Below are positions 16,615 to 25,042 of a DNA stretch of 64,000 nucleotides, in pieces (within the stretch, counting starts at the first letter, position 1; each line of letters opens with the position of its first letter). Under the pieces are notes generated by a model. It had not been told where the DNA came from. It saw nothing but the letters and a program-made list of their open reading frames with translations, and ran no database searches. Source of the DNA: a bacterium (GTDB taxonomy: Bacteria > Chloroflexota > Anaerolineae > Caldilineales > Caldilineaceae); contig WGMT01000045.1 of NCBI GenBank assembly GCA_016124945.1, positions 43,596 to 107,595 of the forward strand, given 5' to 3'. Both the position numbers and the translations under genes were made by a program.

Positions 16615-17256
16615 TCACTGTCCACTTGGCCGGATGAGGCTGATCAGTTCGTCCATTTGCGCCGGACCTGTAATCGGGCCGATGATAGTTTCAACAATCC
16701 TGCCGTCAGGGCCGATGAAAAATGTTTCAGGAACGCCTTTGATACCGTAGCGACGGGCAATCTCGCTGCGCAGATCCGGCCCATTGGGGTAAGTCACATC
16801 GAATTCTTCTAGATAGGCCAGCGCTGCAGGCTCTTGATCCAAATAGTCTATGCCAAGAAAGACGATGCCGTTGTCCTTCTCCCTTCGCCACGTCTGCTCA
16901 AGTAGATCAGCTTCGTCGCGGCATGGATCACACCAACTGGCCCAGAAATTGACAACCACACCCTTGCCTTTCAGATCGTCGAGCGAGATCGTTTCACCCT
17001 CGAATGTGGTGAACACTAACTCGGGGGCCATCCCGTCAGCTCGGTGTGCTGATGCGTTCGTCTGGACAAGTCGCCAGCCTAAAATCCCTACGAAGGCGGC
17101 GGCAATACCGACGATGATGAAGCGCCAAATGAGCACGGAGCGCTGCTGACGGGGAGACTGACCGGCCTCTTCCTGCTGCAACACTTCTTCTGCCCGAACG
17201 TCTCCCAGTGTGCCATTGGGCGACTGGCCTGCCTCCAACTTTGTTAGCTCAGCCAT
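16615..17256 (-). CDS. thioredoxin-like CcmG/TlpA protein
   Basis: 213 residues. An unusually long acidic N-terminus (1-40) precedes one membrane helix (LIWRFIIVGIAAAFVGILGW) and a TlpA/ResA-type thioredoxin domain with active site WASWCDPCRDE near residue 110 and the cis-proline segment GIKGVPETFFI. Such proteins keep apocytochrome cysteines reduced before haem attachment. The gene overlaps ccmH by 8 bp, and GGAGG is about 12 nt before its ATG, so coupling is likely. It is the CcmG/DsbE element of this maturation set. Confidence 0.92.
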   Translation of the reverse strand: MAELTKLEAGQSPNGTLGDVRAEEVLQQEEAGQSPRQQRSVLIWRFIIVGIAAAFVGILGWRLVQTNASAHRADGMAPELVFTTFEGETISLDDLKGKGVVVNFWASWCDPCRDEADLLEQTWRREKDNGIVFLGIDYLDQEPAALAYLEEFDVTYPNGPDLRSEIARRYGIKGVPETFFIGPDGRIVETIIGPITGPAQMDELISLIRPSGQ

Positions 17257-17815
17257 AGCGCTTCAGTTCCTCCTCAAGTCTGCGATCATACTCACTCTTG
17301 GTCACCCGTTCAGGTGATGCTGCTTCGGCTCTTATGGCTTCAGCCGTCATTGGGCGCACCAATTCTCGTGACCGCATCCACAAAAAGACGCCGCCACCAA
17401 TCAGCACGGCAAAGGGTAGGATCCAGGCGAACCAGTTGAAACCTTCCAACGGCGGCGCACCCAGGACCTGTGGACCATACTGTTCCACAAAATAGTCTAC
17501 GATTGATTGGGTATCTTCGCCTTCACCCAGTTTGATGGCGATGATGTCCTTCATCTGATCACATGCCTTCAACTCACACGAATCAAGGCGCACGCCACTA
17601 CACAGCGGGCACCAAATTTCCCGAGCAACTTCGTTGACCTCGTCGGCGGTTACATTATTTGTTGTTGCGCTTGTTGCTGGGGGAGTGTCCTGGGCGATGG
17701 CGGCTGAGGATGTAACGAAAATGCCGGCCACCAACAGTGAGAGAACAAGGATCACGCCGAAAAGCCATCGGTTACCCGAGACGGCGATGCGGGGATCGTG
17801 GTGGAAGTTATACAT
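17249..17815 (-). CDS. ccmH: cytochrome c maturation protein CcmH, four-cysteine variant
   Basis: 188 residues from the ATG at 17815 (GGGAA seven bases before). A signal anchor (WLFGVILVLSLLVAGIFV) is followed by the CcmH three-helix domain, with EIWCPLCSGVRLDSCELKAC at about 66-85, then DIIAIKLGEGEDTQSIVDYF and a C-terminal membrane helix (FAWILPFAVLIGGGVFLWM). Classic CcmH has LRCPxCQ with two cysteines; here two further cysteines follow at about 80 and 85. It reduces apocytochrome and joins CcmF in haem ligation. First gene of a ccmH-ccmG-ccmF-ccmI-like operon. Confidence 0.9.
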   Translation of the reverse strand: MYNFHHDPRIAVSGNRWLFGVILVLSLLVAGIFVTSSAAIAQDTPPATSATTNNVTADEVNEVAREIWCPLCSGVRLDSCELKACDQMKDIIAIKLGEGEDTQSIVDYFVEQYGPQVLGAPPLEGFNWFAWILPFAVLIGGGVFLWMRSRELVRPMTAEAIRAEAASPERVTKSEYDRRLEEELKRYG

Positions 17816-17891
17816 TGTTGTTTCCCGCTCCAAAATCATCAAACATCTTGCACGAATGTCAGACTATTTACCACATGCGGAGGATACATCT

Positions 17892-17900
17892 AGTATAGCA
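17892..17900 (-). promoter_or_regulatory. extended -10 promoter for the ccmH operon
   Basis: Minus-strand TGCTATACT is an extended -10 element 77 bp before the ccmH start. No strong -35 box is present at the proper distance, which is common for extended -10 promoters. The 316 bp between ccmH and the decahaem gene otherwise hold only the hairpins at 18035-18097. Confidence 0.5.
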
Positions 17901-18034
17901 CATAACCGTTGCGGCACAGAACGTGTTGGTGTTTGGTGTACAATCATTGCTGCCATAACGGCGTTGCTGTGATACTTGCCTTGCTGTGATAGGGGTAGTA
18001 TCCATCTGGAGAACTATATTGCCATCCGTCAAGT

Positions 18035-18070
18035 GACGAGCCGGGCACCTGTACAGATGCCCGGCTCGTC
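18035..18070 (-). terminator. 13-bp GC-rich hairpin after the decahaem gene
   Basis: GACGAGCCGGGCA (18035-18047) pairs exactly with 18058-18070, and a second small stem GACCGC-TT-GCGGTC lies at 18083-18097. Both are just downstream of the decahaem cytochrome stop. No clear T-run follows, so termination efficiency is uncertain. Confidence 0.65.
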
Positions 18071-18131
18071 TCCTGTCTATGAGACCGCTTTGCGGTCTGA
18101 CACTTACATTGTGATGCGGATTGATCGCATA

Positions 18132-20303
18132 CTACGGGCGGGTCATACCCGACACGTCAACGCCCAGGTCTTCCAGTGAGTCGTACAGCGTCTGGATGAT
18201 GTATTGGCCGTTGTGGGTGTATGCGCCGGGATCCTTGGAGACCCACAGATAGTTGTACACGTTGCGCAGCAGCCGTGGCGACCAGCTTGTGAATCGGCCG
18301 TCACCTTCACTGACTACGCCGTCACCATCTGCATCGGCGAAGAAGTAGGGGAAGCGATTCGGATCATACGCCATCGGTGCGTTGAGTGTATCTGCTGCAT
18401 ACGCCTGAATGGCCTCGAAGAGCATTTCTTCCATGGTGGCAATTTCGCCTGCAATGCCTTCGCTGACGTCGCCGTCACCATCAAAGTCGTCTTCGTATTC
18501 GCGGATGTTAACCAGTTCATCCGGGCCGGTGACACCATCATGGCAGTCGGCGCAGAATTCCCAGTCAACTTCGAGCTCGTGAGCGCCGTGGCATTCCATG
18601 CAGTTGTCGGCTCGGCGCACATGTTCGAAGCGGTCGAAGTAATCCTTGCCCTCGAATTGATAGGCCCCATTGGCTTCGGCGCCGTAGAGTGTTGCAGCAG
18701 CAGCGAAGTAGTGAGGATTCACAAAGCTCAGGCGATCGGAGATTTCGTCCAGTTCAAGCCCGTTAATGCGAGCCTCAATCTGGATGCCGGAGGCGCGCCC
18801 TTGGTGACACTGCATACACAGGTTGTCGCTTGGTTCGTCACTTGTCAACACGACGCCACTTGGAAACTCTACATTTTCGATCGCGTAGATCTCATATGTT
18901 TCGAGGTCAGTGTGACAGGTGTTGCACTGCAAACCATTGGACGGTGCACCTGAAACGGTGACAGCTTCGCCCAGATAGAAGGGCAGGCCGTCGGCCGTGT
19001 GACACTTGGTGCAGTTGCCCGGCACGCTGCCGTCGGCATCCCAATGACGGAAGGCGTCACTGGCGCCGTTGAAGTGGCCTGCATCATTGCGGTGCATGGC
19101 TGTCATGTCCATCGGTTCAGCGATGGTCTCAATGGCTTCGTTCAAGCTGGCAATCGAATCGTACAGCAACTGAATAATGTACTTGCCGCCATGTACATAG
19201 GCACCGGGATCTTTGTGGGCCACCTGGTAATTGTAGGCAGCTTCCAGAAGACGCGGTGTCCACGATGCGTAACGTTCTTCGTCGCCGGCGACTTCACCAT
19301 CGCCATCTGGATCGGTGAAGAAGTATGGATGCGATTCGGGATTGTAGAGGATGGGCGCTTCAATGACTTCAGCAGCATAGATTCGAATCGCCTCGTAAAG
19401 CGTTTCTTCTAGGGTCTGAATCTCGTAGTAGATGCCCTCTTCCATGTCGCCGTCGCCGTCATAATCGCGCAGCGAGCCAAGCGTGCGGATGTCTTTGAAG
19501 TCATCGGCTCCGGTGACGCCTTCATGACAGGTGGCGCAGCTTTCAACGTCTATCTCTGTTGTGTGCGCGTTGTGGCAGTCGGTACAAGAACTGACACCAG
19601 GCACGTGCATAAAGAAGGCGTCGTACATCTGCCCAGGATACTCGAAACCACCCTTGGCGATGGTGCCATACTTGGTGGCCGCCGCCGCATAGTAGTGGAT
19701 GTTGATGAAGCTGAGATCTGGGAAGACGGTGTCCATATCGTCTGCGGTGGCGCCGACACGCTCAAGCGCGCCGGTGATCGATACCATCGACGCACGGCCC
19801 TGATGACATTCCATGCAGCGCGCTTCTGGGCCTAAGTTCGACAGGACCGCGCCAGACGGCATCACAACGCTATCCCACCCAGTGGCGGCGTCGTTATGGC
19901 ATGCCATACACTCCACAACAGTACCAACAGGCGCAGCGGCATCAACGACCAGCGGGTCCGAACCATCGGCGCCCATGTAGTCGAGCATGCCGGTTGTGCT
20001 GTGACACTTGGCGCAAGTTACTGGAATCTCCTGCGGATCTGAACTGTCCCAGCGGGTGAAGCTCCGGGAAGTGCTGTCCGCATGTGGAGAGTTCATCCAT
20101 GCCGAAAGAAATGGAATTTCAACCGGATAAGCCCCGTGAACCATTTCGCCTTCTTCGGCTTCCTCTTCTGCTTCAGGAGTCGGTGTAGCATCCTGCGCTA
20201 CCACGCTTCCTAACTCGACCATCTCCTGCCCGGCGAACGCCTGCCCCACTGTAAACAGTGAAAGCATTGCAACCACCACTACAAGCAGTGTGATCTTTTT
20301 CAT
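18132..20303 (-). CDS. secreted decahaem cytochrome c with internal duplication
   Basis: 723 residues, signal peptide to about 25 (MKKITLLVVVVAMLSLF...QAFA). Ten CXXCH sites: about 97, 132, 163, 240, 256, then 431 onward (CTKCH, CNTCH, CMQCH, CMECH, CADCH). The two five-haem halves (about 80-390 and 415-720) align along their length: ARCMECHQGRASM matches NLCMQCHQGRASG, CATCHEGVTG matches CADCHDGVTG, and each half ends in KDPGAY then YIIQ-LYDS. Each half also has two DxDGDG loops (DYDGDGDMEEG, DPDGDGEVAGD and partners) like EF-hand calcium sites. Last gene of the cytochrome operon; probably an extracytoplasmic electron carrier. Confidence 0.93.
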   Translation of the reverse strand: MKKITLLVVVVAMLSLFTVGQAFAGQEMVELGSVVAQDATPTPEAEEEAEEGEMVHGAYPVEIPFLSAWMNSPHADSTSRSFTRWDSSDPQEIPVTCAKCHSTTGMLDYMGADGSDPLVVDAAAPVGTVVECMACHNDAATGWDSVVMPSGAVLSNLGPEARCMECHQGRASMVSITGALERVGATADDMDTVFPDLSFINIHYYAAAATKYGTIAKGGFEYPGQMYDAFFMHVPGVSSCTDCHNAHTTEIDVESCATCHEGVTGADDFKDIRTLGSLRDYDGDGDMEEGIYYEIQTLEETLYEAIRIYAAEVIEAPILYNPESHPYFFTDPDGDGEVAGDEERYASWTPRLLEAAYNYQVAHKDPGAYVHGGKYIIQLLYDSIASLNEAIETIAEPMDMTAMHRNDAGHFNGASDAFRHWDADGSVPGNCTKCHTADGLPFYLGEAVTVSGAPSNGLQCNTCHTDLETYEIYAIENVEFPSGVVLTSDEPSDNLCMQCHQGRASGIQIEARINGLELDEISDRLSFVNPHYFAAAATLYGAEANGAYQFEGKDYFDRFEHVRRADNCMECHGAHELEVDWEFCADCHDGVTGPDELVNIREYEDDFDGDGDVSEGIAGEIATMEEMLFEAIQAYAADTLNAPMAYDPNRFPYFFADADGDGVVSEGDGRFTSWSPRLLRNVYNYLWVSKDPGAYTHNGQYIIQTLYDSLEDLGVDVSGMTRP

Positions 20304-20522
20304 AGTTGACCCCCTCTAGGGAAGGTAGTCGGTGCAGGTTTTGCATCTGCGTCAGCCTGCATGCGCATCACCGTCAGCGCAAACCTTTCAGGCGGGCGCA
20401 GGTGTGTGCATCCTGCGCTGGGTCCGACAAGTGTGAACCTGCATTTTCAAACAAACACAACACGATCTGGTTCTGCATATACCATCTATCGTTTCGATTC
20501 TCACCTCCTTTGGCGAAACAGC
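20304..20522. other. structured leader between cytochrome b and decahaem genes
   Basis: No gene is apparent. On the minus strand a near-perfect ribosome-site sequence, AAAGGAGGTGA (about 20501-20511), has only a 12-codon frame after it, and hairpin-forming pairs such as GGCGCAGG/CCTGCGC (20393-20420) follow. It may be a leader controlling the decahaem gene, or the remnant of a lost small gene. Confidence 0.4.
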
Positions 20523-21458
20523 CTACGGTACGCCGTCTTCGGGCTCAGCCGCAGGCACGATGCTCTCGATAGGCTGTCGGGGAATGGTGGTGATGGCTGT
20601 CTCTTCATAGGTCACAAAGAAGTAGAGGCCTGTGAGGAGCGTCACCGAGATCACCGCCGCCACCGGCAGGAAAATGAGGCGACGTCGCCGCTCCGATACC
20701 GGGTCAACCGGCCGATCGGCGATGCCTGCCTCGATCTCTGCCAATTCCAGGGCATGTTCTTCTTCCATTTCGTGGCGTGAAATACGCCCGGTGAACATGC
20801 TGCGGTTAAAGCTTTTCACGTGTACGTGGTACATGTGCCAGACGATGATAGATAGCACGGCCAGCAGCCCTTCGCCACCGTGGGCAGCCTTTGCCGCCGG
20901 CACCACTACCCCAGGTAGGAAGTTGGTGGTGGCAATCGGGTTCCAGAGCATGAAGCCTGTGATCACCATCACCAACGTTCCCCAGATCACGGCCCAGTAT
21001 TCGGCCTTTTCGGCATAGTTGTAGCGACCCATCTTGGGCGCTTCTTTGCTAAAGCCTAGGTTGTATGTCAAGGATTGGATGGCATCGGTCATATCTTTCC
21101 AGCTGAGCATCATGGTCAGGCGCACACGTTTTACAAAGACTTTGTACGTAACAACGCCGCCGTGGTAGATGGTTTCGAGCATCAAAACCACCGCCGCCAC
21201 ACGATGCACGATGCGGATGAACTCAATACCGCCCATCCAATCGATCAGGGTGACACCCCAACCTGTATCGGCGAACATCTGCGGGATGCCTGTAATCCCC
21301 AGCACGGTAAAGCTGGTGAGTAAGAGAAAATGCTCAATTCGGTCGTTTAGGCGGAAGCGAACATAGGTCTCCTTATGGCCGGCCTGATGGGACGGAGCGG
21401 ATTTGCTCTTTTTCCGGCTCGTTGATTCACTCGCTGGTTGGCTGATTGATCGGCTCAC
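20523..21458 (-). CDS. membrane cytochrome b subunit (formate dehydrogenase gamma type)
   Basis: 311 residues from a GTG whose GTGA overlaps the stop of the 15-haem gene, a classic coupled start. Four to five membrane segments are present, with histidines placed as haem b ligands: NDRIEHFLLLTSF, EFIRIVHRVAAVV, ETIYHGGVV and SIIVWHMYHVHVKSF. A charged C-terminal domain ends in one further helix (LIFLPVAAVISVTLLTGLYFF). This family transfers electrons between menaquinol and periplasmic cytochromes or enzymes. Lying between the 15-haem and 10-haem genes, it is the likely quinone-facing partner of both. Confidence 0.9.
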   Translation of the reverse strand: MSRSISQPASESTSRKKSKSAPSHQAGHKETYVRFRLNDRIEHFLLLTSFTVLGITGIPQMFADTGWGVTLIDWMGGIEFIRIVHRVAAVVLMLETIYHGGVVTYKVFVKRVRLTMMLSWKDMTDAIQSLTYNLGFSKEAPKMGRYNYAEKAEYWAVIWGTLVMVITGFMLWNPIATTNFLPGVVVPAAKAAHGGEGLLAVLSIIVWHMYHVHVKSFNRSMFTGRISRHEMEEEHALELAEIEAGIADRPVDPVSERRRRLIFLPVAAVISVTLLTGLYFFVTYEETAITTIPRQPIESIVPAAEPEDGVP

Positions 21459-23176
21459 TGATCTTCTTCCTTTTCTTCATCTTCATCTTCATCATGCTCA
21501 TCGCGCCGGCGATTCAAGAAGCGACGGTAGACATCAGAGGCAACAAAGACCCCAAAGCCGCCAACCACCGCCGGAATCAAAATAGCGTAGAAGAGATCGA
21601 CAAAGTAGATCAACGGGTAATGTTCCAACGACGGCTGGAAGTGACTCAGCCAGGTGTCGGGGAAGTTGGCGGTGGCGCTAGGATGACATTGCTGACAGGT
21701 GACGAGCAGATTCTGCTTGATCACCATCGAGTTTTCGTCGTTGACGGCCAGGATGTCGTGTACACCATGGCAGTCGTAGCAGACGGCTTTGTTCGTCTCT
21801 TGACCTGAGGCTGTCTGCTCGAAGATAGTTACCGTTGTGCCGTGGAAATCAGCCACGTAGGTGTCGAAGACATCGGTAGAAATGTCATACTTTGCCATCA
21901 TCTCATCGTTGGCATGACATTCGGCGCAGATTTGGGGTGAGCGCAGGCGGAAGCTCGCTGTTATCGGGTCTTCAATTTCGCCGTGTACACCATGACAGTC
22001 CACACAAGTGGGCACGTCGGGATTGCTATCTTCAAACAGTGCCGCCCCGTGGACACTTTCAACGTACTGCGCCTCAATCGCGGAGTGGCATTCCCCACAG
22101 GTCTGCGAAATTTTTTGCCGCGGTTCGTCGGGTGGCTGAATATCATGCGCCCCGTGACAGTCAACGCAGGTGGCTGCATCAAGATTGCCTGCCGCCAGTT
22201 CAGCGCCGTGGATGCTGTCCATGTTGCCGGCGTAAATGTCTTCGTGGCACTTCTGGCAAACGTTGCTCATTTCGATGGTCACGAGCCGCTCGGTACTGGG
22301 CAACTCGACATCATGCGGGAACATCTGAAATCCACCCTGATCATGGCAGTCGACACAGAGCAGCGCCCGCCCCCCCTCCATCTGCGCCAGACGATTCCCA
22401 TGTACCGAATCGGCGATCTGTTGGCCGGTTACATGTAGCGAAATACCTTCACCCGAAGCCAACGTCGCCTCGCTTGTCAGCAGGCTATGGCAGGTGACAC
22501 ACTGCTCCGAGGAACTGAAGTTCTGCGCACTGACTGAAGTTACAATGTCATCGGTGTGGCAGGTCTGGCAGTCCTGACCCACGCCAATGTCGGCCATTAC
22601 TTGCTCGTGTAGGGCAGCGATGGCCGGATCTTCGTAATTTTGATGACACGATTCGCAGAACGCGATAGGATCGTCCACCAACAACTCGGCGGGTGCTACG
22701 TCATGGCCGCCGTGACAGTCGGCACAGGTGGGCAGGTTGTCGTTGAGGCCATAGAGCGACGGCACCAAGTGACCGGGGTTGTGCGCGCCCAAATTGGTAT
22801 GACAACGCTGGCAGTTTTCCGACGTCAACGCCACAAAATCGTCGAAGGTGTCTACTGGAAGAGGTCGATGCGGGTAGATGTAGTCCGCCGGGCTGTGACA
22901 GTCTGTGCAGAAGATCGCTGTCGCTGAATCTACATCCTCATGGAAGTTATGCACCGAGTTGGCCAGCACTTCCAGATCGACGTTGATGGAGATCTCTTCG
23001 CCGGATGGCAGTACCACAACACCTTCGGTATTCACATGACAGCCCAAACAAGGCGCGTCCGGCGGCACTACCTGAGCGTAGGTGTCTATGCTAAAGAGCC
23101 CGACGGCAGCCGAAAACAAGACACAAAAGACGAGCGGGCGTAGAAGAACCCGTATCCACACATATTCTTTCATCAT
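21455..23176 (-). CDS. membrane-anchored 15-haem cytochrome c
   Basis: 573 residues from the ATG at 23176 (AGG about 12 nt upstream); a longer frame to 23215 is possible. A signal sequence (VLLRPLVFCVLFSAAVGLF) is followed by 15 CXXCH motifs, from CLGCH to CQQCH, spaced 20-50 residues apart, several in the pairs CVDCHGAHD and CVDCHGVHG typical of doubly coordinated haem chains. A C-terminal membrane helix (LFYAILIPAVVGGFGVFVA) and a very acidic tail (DEHDEDEDEEKEED) stay cytoplasmic. Its stop overlaps the cytochrome b start. The pairing resembles quinol-oxidising cytochrome b/c conduits. Confidence 0.93.
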   Translation of the reverse strand: MMKEYVWIRVLLRPLVFCVLFSAAVGLFSIDTYAQVVPPDAPCLGCHVNTEGVVVLPSGEEISINVDLEVLANSVHNFHEDVDSATAIFCTDCHSPADYIYPHRPLPVDTFDDFVALTSENCQRCHTNLGAHNPGHLVPSLYGLNDNLPTCADCHGGHDVAPAELLVDDPIAFCESCHQNYEDPAIAALHEQVMADIGVGQDCQTCHTDDIVTSVSAQNFSSSEQCVTCHSLLTSEATLASGEGISLHVTGQQIADSVHGNRLAQMEGGRALLCVDCHDQGGFQMFPHDVELPSTERLVTIEMSNVCQKCHEDIYAGNMDSIHGAELAAGNLDAATCVDCHGAHDIQPPDEPRQKISQTCGECHSAIEAQYVESVHGAALFEDSNPDVPTCVDCHGVHGEIEDPITASFRLRSPQICAECHANDEMMAKYDISTDVFDTYVADFHGTTVTIFEQTASGQETNKAVCYDCHGVHDILAVNDENSMVIKQNLLVTCQQCHPSATANFPDTWLSHFQPSLEHYPLIYFVDLFYAILIPAVVGGFGVFVASDVYRRFLNRRRDEHDEDEDEEKEEDQ

Positions 23177-23527
23177 CGATAGGGCGCACCTGCGTTGATC
23201 CATTAAACAATCCAATTCGACGAATGCTAATTCATTAGGTAGTCTGCTGTAGGTAGTCTGCTGTAAGTAGTCTGCTGTGTGACGATTCTAGACACAGGCC
23301 GTTGCAACAGATGTACGAGTAATGAGTAATGCAGAAGTGACGTTGTTGCTCTACTCATTACTCGTTACTCGTTACTCAATGTCATTTAGTTAGGGACGGC
23401 AACACGCTAAAACCTGTGGAGTGAGCATCCTCAGATGCGGCTCTACCAGTGTGCACCCGCATCTAAGGATGCTCACTCTGCGCTTAACTTAATGACATTG
23501 ACTCGTTACTCATTACTCGTTAGGCCG
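23177..23527. repeat. 351-bp intergenic region with tandem and nested inverted repeats
   Basis: No gene. It holds three copies of a 14-bp unit (AGGTAGTCTGCTGT, 23237-23278). Words of ACGAGTAATGAGTAATG type (23316-23332) have inverted copies at 23352-23378 and again at 23501-23522. A nested fold-back lies inside: GAGTGAGCATCCTCAGATGCGG (about 23420-23440) pairs with 23458-23478, flanked by TCAATGTCATTTAGTTA and its inverse. Probable strong RNA structure between the 8-haem and 15-haem genes. Confidence 0.75.
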
Positions 23528-24760
23528 CTACTGGCGCGTGTTTCGAATCGTATTGGCCAATTCCGGGTCGTGATAGCCTGTCGCCATTTCAATCAATGCT
23601 TCGTCTGACAAGGCTGTTGCGAAACCATCTTCTGAATGGCAGCTCTTGCATGCAAAATTCAGGCTCAAATAAGGCTGGGTGAAAGCCCCGTCGGCGGTAA
23701 ACTGTTCGATTTGGCCGGCATTGATCGACATGAGATGCGAGCTGACGTCGCCGTTGTAGCTACCCGGGCTGGCCACTGCCGCCGTCATCAAGTTCGGCAT
23801 GTGACAATCTGTGCAACTGGCATGGCGGAAGTTGGCAAACTTCTGGTTCTGCAACTTGTCCAGGTGACAGCTCTCGCACTGTACCTTCACTGGATGGCCC
23901 ACCTGATGCACCGTATTCTCGTGCGGATTGTGACAGGCCACGCAGTCGGTGACACGATGCTTGGCCGCGTGGGGTGCTTGATAGTCCAGCGTGTGGCTGA
24001 TCATGGTGCCGGCGACGACAATTTCTGTCGTCTCATTGCGGACATGACAATCCAGGCAGAGTCGCGAATCGGTCTCGATATCCATCGCCACCAGGTAAGG
24101 ATCATTGACATGGTTGCCACCCGGCCCGTGACAGGCTTCGCAGCCCACACCATCCTCGGCCCAGGTGCCTACAATGCCGGGCAGCCCGTTTTGATGTCCC
24201 ATCGGCACATAGCCGGTTGTGTGACACGAACCACAGGTATACGCCACTCGCTCGCCTGGTTGGTAGGCAACCCAGTCATCACCCAAATCGAGGAGACGAT
24301 TGTAGAGGTTGTACTGCGCCGCATCTCCCGTGATCAAATAGCCTTCGCTGTCGAGGAAGTGCGCCTTCCAGTTGAAGCCGCCTACTACGTAGCTGATGTC
24401 GTCCCATGTGTAGCCCTCTGGTGGGCCAGGTACATTGGCAACAGGACGTGGCCCATCTGCACCCTCAGTGACAGCGGTGAGGATATTGGCGTGGCCCGTC
24501 TCTGCATACGAGGCCATAATGCCTTCATGGCAGCGGGCGCATGTCTCTGAATCAACGTATACAGGCGATGTATAGCTGACACCGTCACGGCCATCAACAC
24601 CCGCAGGGCCGACAGGGCCGATGGGGCCAGGGGGGCCAACGGGGCCTGGCGGTCCTGATGGGCCAGGTTCACCGATTGTGTCAGTCGGCGCGGCTTGATT
24701 GCATCCTCCAACGAGCACAAAGGCGAGGAGAACAGCGATCACATAAAAAAATCTTCTCAT
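23528..24760 (-). CDS. octahaem cytochrome c lipoprotein with collagen-like segment
   Basis: 410 residues from the ATG at 24760 (AGGGA six bases before); the upstream frame has no ribosome site. A lipoprotein signal ends in LVGGC with Cys20. Residues 30-60 form ten Gly-X-Y triplets (GEPGPSGPPGPVGPPGPIG and onward), a collagen-like stalk. Eight haem sites follow: CARCH, CGSCH, CEACH, CLDCH, CVACH, CESCH, CTDCH and CKSCH. The His pattern EACHGPGGNH and CVACHNPHE is shared with octahaem oxidoreductase-type and electron-transfer cytochromes. It is probably anchored outside the membrane and projected through the wall. Enzyme activity cannot be judged. Confidence 0.92.
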   Translation of the reverse strand: MRRFFYVIAVLLAFVLVGGCNQAAPTDTIGEPGPSGPPGPVGPPGPIGPVGPAGVDGRDGVSYTSPVYVDSETCARCHEGIMASYAETGHANILTAVTEGADGPRPVANVPGPPEGYTWDDISYVVGGFNWKAHFLDSEGYLITGDAAQYNLYNRLLDLGDDWVAYQPGERVAYTCGSCHTTGYVPMGHQNGLPGIVGTWAEDGVGCEACHGPGGNHVNDPYLVAMDIETDSRLCLDCHVRNETTEIVVAGTMISHTLDYQAPHAAKHRVTDCVACHNPHENTVHQVGHPVKVQCESCHLDKLQNQKFANFRHASCTDCHMPNLMTAAVASPGSYNGDVSSHLMSINAGQIEQFTADGAFTQPYLSLNFACKSCHSEDGFATALSDEALIEMATGYHDPELANTIRNTRQ

Positions 24761-24819
24761 TTGCCGTCCCTTTGGATGGGTCTGTGGCGAAGCGTAAACC
24801 GAAGCAACTACCTTAGTGG

Positions 24820-25033
24820 CTAAATTCACAAACTAGCGGCTAAATTCACAATGCTGTATGGGTTTTACACCCCACGCGTAGTTTAGGGTGAAACACCCAT
24901 AGCAGCACTAGTCAGGTGGTGAGTGTACCCACTAGTCAATGGATGCATCCCTCAAAACTTTAGCCAGAAATTCACAGCAGCACGGCGACTCTCGTTTGGG
25001 CTGTTTCGCCGTGCTGCTGTGAATTTCTGGCTA
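24820..25033. repeat. two fold-backs, one a perfect 28-bp stem
   Basis: TAGCCAGAAATTCACAGCAG begins the left arm (24961-24988), which pairs without mismatch with 25006-25033 over a 17-nt loop. Upstream, GCTGTATGGGTTTTACAC (24853-24870) pairs imperfectly with 24889-24906, and GGCTAAATTCACA occurs twice at 24818-24850. The stem ends 10 bp after the ccmE stop and probably separates ccmE from the cytochrome operon. The word GAAATTCACAGCAGC recurs at 34539. Confidence 0.85.
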
Positions 25034-25042
25034 GAGACTACG

